From an uncultured Clostridia bacterium (GTDB taxonomy: Bacteria > Bacillota > Clostridia > Christensenellales > Borkfalkiaceae): DNA of 11,435 nt. The stretch covers positions 1 to 11,435 of the forward strand of contig CAMWKX010000023.1 of assembly GCA_947174955.1 (NCBI GenBank), written 5' to 3'. Both the position numbers and the translations under genes were made by a program. The notes under the pieces are model-generated. The model did no database searches. It was not told where the DNA came from and saw only the letters and a program-made list of their open reading frames with translations. Shown here piece by piece: positions 6,801-11,435 of this stretch; position 1 is the first letter of the stretch, and each line of letters opens with the position of its first letter.

Positions 6801-8053
6801 ACGCGGACGATCAGGGCGTCGATTACGCACCCCACTACCTCGTTGCCGGCGGCAAGGAAAACAACAAGGTTTATCTTTACAGCGGCGAAGGCACGGGCAG
6901 CAACGCTACCTACTACTACGTTGAAAACGGCAAAGCCAACAAGAGCAAACTCGTTTACGGCGTTGACACCACGGGCGCAACCGCTAAGATGCGCTATGAT
7001 AACGGCGTAAATTCCTCCACTCCCTATCAGTTCACGATAGACACCGTAGCCAATCCCGACTACGCAAACAAGTGGATAACCGTTACCTTCTACGTTCACT
7101 CGGGTTCGGAAGCTAAGAACTACAAGCTTGAACTGTGGAGCGGTAAGCGCGAAGAAATTTCAAGCTACGCGGGCACCAACTCGAGCTACGTCGTATTCGA
7201 TTACAGCGACCTGAGCGCTTCGCTCGACCAGACGGCTTACGACGGACTTGTTCAGCAGTACACCGACAACATTGTAGCGGAATACAAAAACGCTATTTTT
7301 GCAGGCGATCCCGACGCCGAGCTTGATAACAACGACGCAAACATTGCCGAGCTTGAAAAGAAAGCGGGCGAAAAAATCGGCTTGTACGACTACGAGGCTG
7401 CGTACTACACCTTCTCTCTGTACGATTCCGAGGCGTTTATACCCTTCAACGGCGAAATCAACACCGAGGACACGGGCTACGATTTCAACTACACCGAGAG
7501 CAAGGAGAGCCTTGCGTACCTTAAAGTAGTCGACGACAACCTGCCTCACGGTTCTTCCGACGCGGCTGAAACCTACAATATGTCGGCGTTTATCGACTAT
7601 TCGATTATCGACAAGGACGTTAAAATAATCGGAGAGCCGACCGCTTCGGGTTCGGACAGCAACGACAACGACGGCAACACCAATTCGGGCGACAGAGCAA
7701 ACGTATGGCTGCTTGCCTCCTCCATTATACTCGTTGCGGCAATGATTATTGCGATTGCGGCTCTGTTTATCAAAGACTTCTTCAAGAAGCACAAGGGCAA
7801 AAAATCGAGCAGCAAGAACTCCTACAACTTCAACAAGAACAAGCGCTACGTTAAAAAGTACGTTAAGGCTAACGGCGAAGCGCCCGTTATCGAGGAAGGC
7901 GAATTCGACGAAAGTCTGCTTAGCGACGAAGTTAAGAACGAAACGCCTGCGGAAAAGGTTGACGAACCTGCTCCCGCAGTTGAGGAAACTCCCGCGGAAG
8001 AGGCTACCCCCACCGAGGAAGAAAAGCCAGCAGACGACGGCAAAGAAGAATAG
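3803..8053 (+). CDS. Giant exported protein, lipobox plus C-terminal membrane anchor, three beta-sandwich-like modules
   Basis: 1416 residues; family not recognised. Residues 1-31 form a signal peptide (KKKK, hydrophobic core, then L27-S-A-G-C31), a lipobox-like site with Ser instead of the usual Leu at -3. Three loosely similar modules follow. Each has a strand of the type SLWVKTSD (246-253), SFWIKTSD (597-604) or SVRVKASS (880-887). Later comes a Trp-centred strand: GWVQYTVYV (325-333), GWARCFIRV (654-662) or KWITVTFYV (1090-1098). Modules 1 and 2 end in a closing strand (363-371 and 697-707), and 1129-1134 may close the third. This order resembles carbohydrate-binding jelly-roll modules, which is inference. 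Acidic DxDG loops occur at 176-200 and 917-921. A membrane segment at about 1302-1323 is followed by KKHKGKK and an acidic Pro/Glu tail to 1416, predicted to lie inside. Only three cysteines were noted. Start ATG has AAAGGTG upstream; a terminator follows the stop. Likely an abundant cell-surface protein; ligand and role unknown. Confidence 0.85.
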   Translation: MDKKKKTLLKSAVFGLTAIATSLTIGLSAGCANGNGGSSSGKEDDKTTTKIDEQTIKNGNFEYYSDNKGLYPISNPDNWTRGSTGNSSASMSGVINTRKDRWDYITDISFSKTLEDNDDLESTDENKKDYNGALADDLPYKNTHTALDENADSAEVGDPKAYIDNPLTHKYSYNADGEIIDDDGNVVTTYSDEDGNVFFDSEFKEPVDTSVLMLHNYRRDDYYGAETFYTSSTTISLEANTAAEISLWVKTSDMYFGGSSKKEERENARIEFDRGAYIKVNTKVGGNDLDAFVIKNINTEQLNPAVTKTVDGEEVIDYANWENNGWVQYTVYVAASTFATTTVNLVLGLGEHEAGTVEGYAFFDDVTITKYVNTAAMEKATGYGDKIHEPDGDDQRDANVSYPLAPKAQNEFRVDVQKVQTNEPDFSGIKPEVYNYNFEDRHFLIDFANSAFKSSNTIALNTENVTAGLTVEDTNTGKFVCAEKTEDNTYKTNGLGGISDPNDKLYLPGGLRNNAINIKSDILATTTVGSEDGWAFNAIDTEYSDILTDGLKTATSLPGAGSTADALVMLSAYGAAYEAHITDDSFSLADGEYKLVSFWIKTSDMSGKTAATVTVKGLEGDDKDIKSSFTVDTTTLSKVTIGEGEEKDEDAYKGWARCFIRVSNTSKVKDTDKKFEIVVNFGNTSLSGTTKSSYKAGWLALTNLSVMELDEDVYGYTSGSSQTATIAFTETAEKNSHKFDTELGEKNEIKTDLAIPSSYTGVNGGSKFVAPEDNAVKLDSYHDANKNDFAGLLSSENFGNYEDRTWYKILSDIEEKNLASHNNNLWNAAFGYRTVQPLLIVNSERTFTDTETKTDESKIFNYGYIGKSQSVSANSYKAVSVRVKASSGAIASVYLVEDKSGGAPLTYVTPEYNFWYDADGNILKGEPDKDAKPAQQKENIAYKLRKDGLYENGDGKLYANFYNLTKQYDISFEHRDFYKKVGDNYVRVNYEDLVMGETYYADDQGVDYAPHYLVAGGKENNKVYLYSGEGTGSNATYYYVENGKANKSKLVYGVDTTGATAKMRYDNGVNSSTPYQFTIDTVANPDYANKWITVTFYVHSGSEAKNYKLELWSGKREEISSYAGTNSSYVVFDYSDLSASLDQTAYDGLVQQYTDNIVAEYKNAIFAGDPDAELDNNDANIAELEKKAGEKIGLYDYEAAYYTFSLYDSEAFIPFNGEINTEDTGYDFNYTESKESLAYLKVVDDNLPHGSSDAAETYNMSAFIDYSIIDKDVKIIGEPTASGSDSNDNDGNTNSGDRANVWLLASSIILVAAMIIAIAALFIKDFFKKHKGKKSSSKNSYNFNKNKRYVKKYVKANGEAPVIEEGEFDESLLSDEVKNETPAEKVDEPAPAVEETPAEEATPTEEEKPADDGKEE

Positions 8054-8064
8054 TCAATAATTTG

Positions 8065-8098
8065 AAAAGCGCAGGATAAAACCTGCGCTTTTTTCTTT
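8065..8098 (+). terminator. Rho-independent terminator after the giant surface protein
   Basis: An 11-bp perfect stem (AAAAGCGCAGG, 8065-8075, with CCTGCGCTTTT, 8082-8092) and a 6-base loop lead into TTTTTTCTTT on the plus strand, 11 bases after the stop codon. On the minus strand the same stem is followed by TTTTCAAATTATT, so it can also weakly stop the convergent lipoprotein transcript. Confidence 0.9.
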
Positions 8099-8110
8099 AC
8101 TTGAATTAAA

Positions 8111-8956
8111 TTAATGAGCGTTGAGCAATTCCAGAACGTTTTGCGGTATATCGACCGTGGTATTTCCGTATTCGTATGTACTCGTCAGCGCTCCGTTATT
8201 TGTAAAATTGCAGACAACTTTCGAAAACCTGTTCTGCGCGTCCAGCTTGACGGTAACCGAACAAGAGTGATATCCTAAGACGTCCATATTATACGTTTGA
8301 ACGTAATAGACGTTCTTAAACTCCACGGTACTCGTACTTTTGGAATACTCGAACTGAAAATTGCCGTTAAACAGCGCGTTGTCCAAGGCAAAACCCATAC
8401 CCGATTCAACGTCGGAAATACGGAAATTGTCAATCCAATCGCCGTCCAATCCTATACACCGTCCTATCCATTGCGCCGCCGTATATTTATCAGTGCCGTA
8501 TTCAGCGTAGTTGTTAAGATTCCATATATTTGGCTGCGGCGGTACGCTGTATTCGTATTCCGTCCCGCGCACGTCGTCATTCAGGTCTTGTCTGCAAGTT
8601 TTTTCGCTGACCGAATCGCCGTTTTGGGTTGCAACAGCATACCGCTTTGCGGGAAATTCTGGATTGCCCGAATCGTCAAGATAAGCTTTTCCCTCATTTC
8701 CGTCAACCCTTATTTTTCTCACCTTCGGCACGTAATATCCGAATTTGTTCGTGCGCGTATCCGTCGTCGTGACGGTCACGTTGTCCACGAACATTTTGCT
8801 TTGAAACGCTTTACTTAACGCCTGCGACGCTTCGATTTTCGGGTCTGCGGGCGGATTGTTCTCCGTTTGGTTGTTGCAGGCGCCCATACAGCAGGCGCTC
8901 AGCACGGCTATTGCCGAAAGCGCTGTCACAACTATGGCTTTTTTGGTATTTCTCAT
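8111..8956 (-). CDS. Secreted lipoprotein of unknown function
   Basis: 281 residues from ATG 8956. The signal peptide has RNTKK, a hydrophobic core and a canonical lipobox L19-S-A-C22; M-G-A-C27 a few residues on is an alternative. A short Asn/Pro-rich linker follows. The mature part starts with a helix (ASQALSKAF) and then alternates beta strands rich in Thr/Val/Tyr, ending in a strand pair plus a VDIPQNV phrase. The layout of helix, antiparallel strands and a terminal VxxP phrase recalls LppX/LolA-like lipoproteins, but this is a weak impression. The reading frame extends upstream to 9013; I prefer 8956 because AGGAG (8968 to 8964) sits seven bases before it and the signal peptide begins there. 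No promoter fits between the leader hairpin and the ATG, so the message must pass through the structured leader. It converges on the giant surface protein across a shared terminator. Confidence 0.8.
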   Translation of the reverse strand: MRNTKKAIVVTALSAIAVLSACCMGACNNQTENNPPADPKIEASQALSKAFQSKMFVDNVTVTTTDTRTNKFGYYVPKVRKIRVDGNEGKAYLDDSGNPEFPAKRYAVATQNGDSVSEKTCRQDLNDDVRGTEYEYSVPPQPNIWNLNNYAEYGTDKYTAAQWIGRCIGLDGDWIDNFRISDVESGMGFALDNALFNGNFQFEYSKSTSTVEFKNVYYVQTYNMDVLGYHSCSVTVKLDAQNRFSKVVCNFTNNGALTSTYEYGNTTVDIPQNVLELLNAH

Positions 8957-8978
8957 AAAATTTCTCCTCTTTGCGGAC

Positions 8979-9034
8979 AAAAAATAAGGGCAACCGATAA
9001 AGATTGCCCGCACTCAGTACCTTTATCAGTCGCC
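8979..9034 (-). promoter_or_regulatory. Attenuator-like hairpin in the lipoprotein leader
   Basis: On the minus strand GGCGACTGATAAAG (9034-9021) pairs with CTTTATCGGTTGCC (9002-8989) over 14 base pairs, two of them G-U, around an 18-base loop. It is followed by C and then TTATTTTTTG, a terminator U-tract. A shorter hairpin, GGGCAA (9009-9004) with TTGCCC (8993-8988), uses the same 3' arm and would also end at that tract, so the two folds exclude each other. The tract ends 22 bases before the start codon. Both non-Watson-Crick positions pair only in minus-strand RNA, which supports an RNA role on that strand. No ligand or known riboswitch class is recognised. Confidence 0.6.
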
Positions 9035-9111
9035 AAACCTAAAAATTTCCAGAATGTTTCAATGCGAAATGCTTTACCAACCACACTGTCAATTTAAGGT
9101 ACGTCAGTGCC
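9009..9111. repeat. About 103-bp region bounded by imperfect inverted repeats, possible MITE or RNA closing helix
   Basis: The left end reads CCGCACT-CA-GTACCTTTAT (from 9009) and the right end, read inward on the other strand, GGCACT-GAC-GTACCTTAAAT (from 9111). The shared pattern is GCACT, a 2-3 base break, then GTACCTT-AT. The interior has no gene. Ends like these suit a small non-autonomous insertion element. In minus-strand RNA the same bases would form a 10-bp closing helix directly stacked on the short leader hairpin. I see no convincing target-site duplication, and no second copy in this window. Confidence 0.4.
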
Positions 9112-9211
9112 TAAAATTAAGTATGGCTGAAAATTGCGAAAATAAAAATCGCAACAAAACATTCTCATATTCATTTTTAGATTTGGCTATTTTATTTTAG
9201 CATAGCATAAC
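9112..9211. other. AT-rich gene-free stretch upstream of the lipoprotein leader element
   Basis: No coding sequence is seen. A small inverted repeat, TTGCGA (9134-9139) with TCGCAA (9149-9154), has a 9-base loop. Two TAAAAT hexamers on the minus strand (9199-9194 and 9194-9189) could be -10 elements for the lipoprotein gene, giving a leader of over 200 bases, but no good -35 accompanies them. The tandem AGCATAGCAT at 9199-9208 is probably incidental. Confidence 0.4.
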
Positions 9212-9249
9212 AAAAAAAGCAAGGGGAAATTTTCCTTCCCCCGCTTTTT
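9212..9249 (-). terminator. Terminator after the methyltransferase operon, possibly bidirectional
   Basis: The outer stem AAAAAGC/GCTTTTT (9214-9220 with 9243-9249) and inner stem GGGGAA/TTCCCC (9223-9228 with 9236-9241) are joined by a small internal loop, with a 7-base apical loop. On the minus strand the structure runs into seven consecutive Ts; on the plus strand it runs into TTTTTATTTT. It starts 17 bases beyond the stop of the methyltransferase gene. Confidence 0.8.
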
Positions 9250-9265
9250 ATTTTACGGTATTAAA

Positions 9266-10516
9266 TTAAATTCTTAAACCTTTGGGTAAGTGGTTTTTCG
9301 CAACTCCGTTAACCGCCTTGCACCAGCCGAGCGGATACCCCAGATAGGTAACTACCGCCCAACCGCCGATATTTTGCGGACAGTCGAACGTGTTTCCGCC
9401 GAGATACGAAACTGCCGTTTTTTCGTCGACTTCAACCGTATTCATCCGCTCTTTGCTTAAACTCATTGCAAGCGCGTGACACGGCTCTACTCTGTCCTTT
9501 ATGATTTCGCCCAGCCTTACGCCGACGCGTAGCGTTTTAAACGGCAACGACGGACAGTCAGGCATTACGGAATAAATTATCCCGCCCGCCGTATGCAGGT
9601 TACCGTAATCTTTAAACTTCGCAAGCGCGTTCTTTGGCGGCGGCGTCAGTTTAAATAGCGGCACGCGCCCCTCTTCTCCGTCCGTCTTTTGCAGGAGGGC
9701 TACGAAATGTCCCTCGCCCTTACACTCGTGGGGCAACAGCTTTTTCATTGAAAGCAGTTTGAAGTCAGGGTATTTTTTTAAGAAATTTTCTATCTGTTCT
9801 TCGTCCTCTTCGGGTGCAAACGTGCAGGTTGAGTATACGAGCAAACCGTTCGGCTTTAACGCCTTTTGCGCGCTGTCCAGTATAAGCAACTGTCGGTTTG
9901 CGCACGCGCGAACGTTCTCTTCACTCCACTCTTTAACCGCGCTTTCCTCTTTTAAAAACATACCCTCGCCCGAACAGGGCGCGTCCACAAGCACTTTGTC
10001 GAAGTACCCTGCGAAATAGTCGCATACTTTCTGCGGATTTTCGCTTATTACCGCGGCGTTGGTTACGCCCAGCCGCTCGACGTTCTGCGAAAGAATTTTT
10101 GCGCGCGAAAAGTTGATTTCGTTTAGAACTATTATTCCCTCGCCGTTCATTGCCTGCGCAAGCTGCGTGCCCTTGCCTCCTGGCGCGGAACACAAGTCGA
10201 GTACCCGCTCGCCCGCTTTCACTTGCAAAAGCGGCGCGGCAGCCATTGCCGACGGCTCCTGTACGTAGTACAGACCCGCCGCGTGCAACACCGTTTTGCC
10301 TGCTTTTTCCTCGGCAACGTAAAAGCCGTTCTGCTCCCACTCCACGGGCGAAAGCTCAAACGGCGAAATTTTTTTGAAATCTTCGACGGAGATTTTAAGG
10401 GTGTTTACGCGTATTGCCTTGTAAGGCGCTCTGTCGTACGACTTAATAAAGTCTGCGTATTTGTCGCCCAGCTCGCCGCGCATACGCTCTTTGAACGCGG
10501 AAGGCAACTCAATCAT
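9266..10516 (-). CDS. rsmF: RsmF-like 16S rRNA (cytosine-C5) methyltransferase (NOL1/NOP2/Sun family)
   Basis: 416 residues, cytoplasmic. The N-terminal region (1-95) ends in the YVQEPSAMAAAPLL phrase common to this family. The S-adenosylmethionine-binding motif DLCSAPGGKGTQLA spans 107-120. Motif IV DAPCSGEGMF holds Cys181, and motif VI YSTCTFAPEEDEEQ holds Cys231. By family knowledge, the motif VI cysteine attacks cytosine C6 and the motif IV cysteine releases the product. The C-terminal part (about 285-416), with LGGNTFDCP and GYPLGWCK, matches the RNA-binding tail of RsmF/YebU-type enzymes. The likely target is a cytosine in 16S rRNA, but the exact position cannot be read from sequence. 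ATG 10516 overlaps the end of the exonuclease gene by 8 bases, with GAGGG (10530-10526) nine bases upstream, so translation is probably coupled. All catalytic residues are present. Confidence 0.92.
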   Translation of the reverse strand: MIELPSAFKERMRGELGDKYADFIKSYDRAPYKAIRVNTLKISVEDFKKISPFELSPVEWEQNGFYVAEEKAGKTVLHAAGLYYVQEPSAMAAAPLLQVKAGERVLDLCSAPGGKGTQLAQAMNGEGIIVLNEINFSRAKILSQNVERLGVTNAAVISENPQKVCDYFAGYFDKVLVDAPCSGEGMFLKEESAVKEWSEENVRACANRQLLILDSAQKALKPNGLLVYSTCTFAPEEDEEQIENFLKKYPDFKLLSMKKLLPHECKGEGHFVALLQKTDGEEGRVPLFKLTPPPKNALAKFKDYGNLHTAGGIIYSVMPDCPSLPFKTLRVGVRLGEIIKDRVEPCHALAMSLSKERMNTVEVDEKTAVSYLGGNTFDCPQNIGGWAVVTYLGYPLGWCKAVNGVAKNHLPKGLRI

Positions 10517-11435
10517 TTAACATAGCCCTCAATTCGTCAACAGTGATAACCTTTCTGCCCTCTTCCTGAGCGTTGCGGGTGCGGACGGTGTCGTCCGACG
10601 GGTCGCATACGTAGACGTTGCACAGCGAAAGTTTTTGCGTATATCTGCCGCCGAGCGCAAAAATTTTATCCACGAGCGGCACCGAAATTTCGGTTTCGTA
10701 TTCGAGGCGGCGGGAGAAATTGAACGTGTAGTCCTTCAGTTTGTCCGACTGCGCCTTATGCTTGCGGTTGACTCTGCTGTAAAATTTGTTGCGGCGCTTT
10801 GCGCGCTCCGCCTTTTCCTTTTGTAATTTTGCGCGGTATTCGCCGTACGCCTTTGCCGACGGTCTTACAATTTTATGGTTTTTGACCAAACCGCGCTTAA
10901 TATTTAAAACTTCGTCTATTTCACTGCCAGCGCAGCCGTGCTTTTTGCACAGAGCCTCGACCACACGCATAGTTGCATACGCGTCGTCGGCGGCGCGGTG
11001 GGGCGTGAATTCCACGTCCAGATCCTTGGTTATGTATTCTAGTCCGAACTGCCGCGAAAAATCGTTTATCGAAGTCATATACATTATCTGGCTGTCGGAA
11101 AACTCGAATTCGAAGGGCGGCAGTTTGAACCGCTTGGTTTCGAGGTCGAGATAGTTTACGTCGTTAATTGTTGCGTGACCGAACACAAGATTATTTTCGT
11201 CCTGCAAAAGCTCGCGTATTCTTTTGTACACCTGCGGAAAAACGGGCTGCTTTTTGAATTCGTCGTAGTCGTAAGGAAGCACGAGTCCGTGTTCGCCCCG
11301 CCCGTCGGTTAAATGAAACTTGCCCTTGGGGTTAATGAGGATATCTTCCTTTGTAATTATATTGAATTTTTCGTCGCACAGCACGTAGCCGAAGGCGCAG
11401 ATTTTTGCCGCCGTCTTGTACACGCTTGCGCACTC
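10509..11435 (-). CDS. DEDDh 3'-5' exonuclease with C-terminal BRCT-like domain (5' end cut by window edge)
   Basis: 308 residues are visible; the true start lies beyond the right edge. The first visible residue, Glu1 followed by Cys-Ala, fits the Glu of the first exonuclease motif (Asp-x-Glu), so the preceding Asp is outside. An in-frame GTG at 11423 could be called as a start, but it would discard this motif. Motif II is FGHATINDVNYLD (85-97; Asp92 a likely ligand). Motif III is HRAADDAYAT (146-155; His146 and Asp151), the DEDDh arrangement of DNA polymerase III epsilon-type exonucleases. A very basic helix (about 200-234, Lys/Arg rich) follows. A final domain (about 250-306) has VPLVDKIFALGG, VYVCDPSDD, Ala-x-x-x-Gly and VITVDELRAML, which fits a BRCT fold. 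The family removes nucleotides from DNA or RNA 3' ends; a DNA repair or proofreading role is likely. Its TGA overlaps the start of the methyltransferase gene. Confidence 0.85.
   Translation of the reverse strand, partial: ECASVYKTAAKICAFGYVLCDEKFNIITKEDILINPKGKFHLTDGRGEHGLVLPYDYDEFKKQPVFPQVYKRIRELLQDENNLVFGHATINDVNYLDLETKRFKLPPFEFEFSDSQIMYMTSINDFSRQFGLEYITKDLDVEFTPHRAADDAYATMRVVEALCKKHGCAGSEIDEVLNIKRGLVKNHKIVRPSAKAYGEYRAKLQKEKAERAKRRNKFYSRVNRKHKAQSDKLKDYTFNFSRRLEYETEISVPLVDKIFALGGRYTQKLSLCNVYVCDPSDDTVRTRNAQEEGRKVITVDELRAMLND

Noticed and set aside
6275..7099. 274-codon open frame on the minus strand inside the giant surface protein gene
   Set aside because: It mirrors a well-supported plus-strand gene of strongly biased codon use and is made of Val/Ala/Leu-rich residues without motifs. 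Similar antisense frames at 3884-4447, 5471-6013 and 7160-7792 are shadows for the same reason.
8957..9013. Upstream extension of the lipoprotein gene to an in-frame start at 9013
   Set aside because: It would run through the hairpin and U-tract and place non-signal residues before a good signal peptide; the ATG at 8956 has a proper ribosome binding site.
9087..9092. Perfect TTGACA (-35) on the minus strand upstream of the lipoprotein gene
   Set aside because: No acceptable -10 lies 16-18 bases downstream (the bases there read TTTCGC), so it was not called as a promoter.
9933..10340. 135-codon frame on the minus strand in the methyltransferase gene
   Set aside because: Arg/Gly/Ala-rich out-of-frame reading of the catalytic region; a shadow.

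Overview
The window looks like a chromosomal stretch from an anaerobic member of the Bacillota, class Clostridia, possibly an uncultured Christensenellales-like lineage. The supporting signs are a SpoVB-type flippase, a cysteine-rich protein of a type I associate with clostridial genomes, a half-size TauE/SafE transporter pair, Gram-positive-style lipoproteins and Shine-Dalgarno sites, and mid-range GC in genes with AT-rich gaps. The assignment is by character of the genes only. No tRNA, rRNA, CRISPR array, transposase or phage gene was seen.

Left part (1-3614). A calcineurin-like phosphoesterase runs off the left edge on the minus strand. It is separated by a strong terminator from a two-gene minus-strand unit: a small protein with two LysM-like halves, followed by a 218-residue protein with ten cysteines. 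A SpoVB/MurJ-superfamily flippase is transcribed divergently from that unit. It converges, with its stop codon overlapping, on a pair of abutting half-transporter genes of the TauE/SafE family. LysM, the cysteine-rich family and SpoVB would fit a cell-envelope or spore theme, but that link is inference.

Centre (3615-9265). A promoter near 3706-3734 leads to the dominant feature, a 1416-residue exported protein. It has an N-terminal lipobox, three beta-sandwich-like modules, a C-terminal membrane segment and an acidic, presumably cytoplasmic tail. A rho-independent terminator separates it from a convergent lipoprotein gene. The roughly 300-base leader of that lipoprotein gene holds an unusual structured element. 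A 14-bp helix and a shorter alternative hairpin share one arm and sit just before a U-tract and the ribosome binding site. Both lie beside a region of about 100 bp bounded by imperfect inverted repeats. This is either an attenuator or structured RNA, or a MITE-like insertion.

Right part (9266-11435). A minus-strand operon encodes a DEDDh 3'-5' exonuclease with a C-terminal BRCT-like domain, truncated by the window edge inside its first catalytic motif. It overlaps by 8 bases an RsmF-like rRNA m5C methyltransferase, which ends in a terminator that could work in both directions.

The points most worth following up are the large doubly anchored surface protein and the structured leader upstream of the lipoprotein gene.
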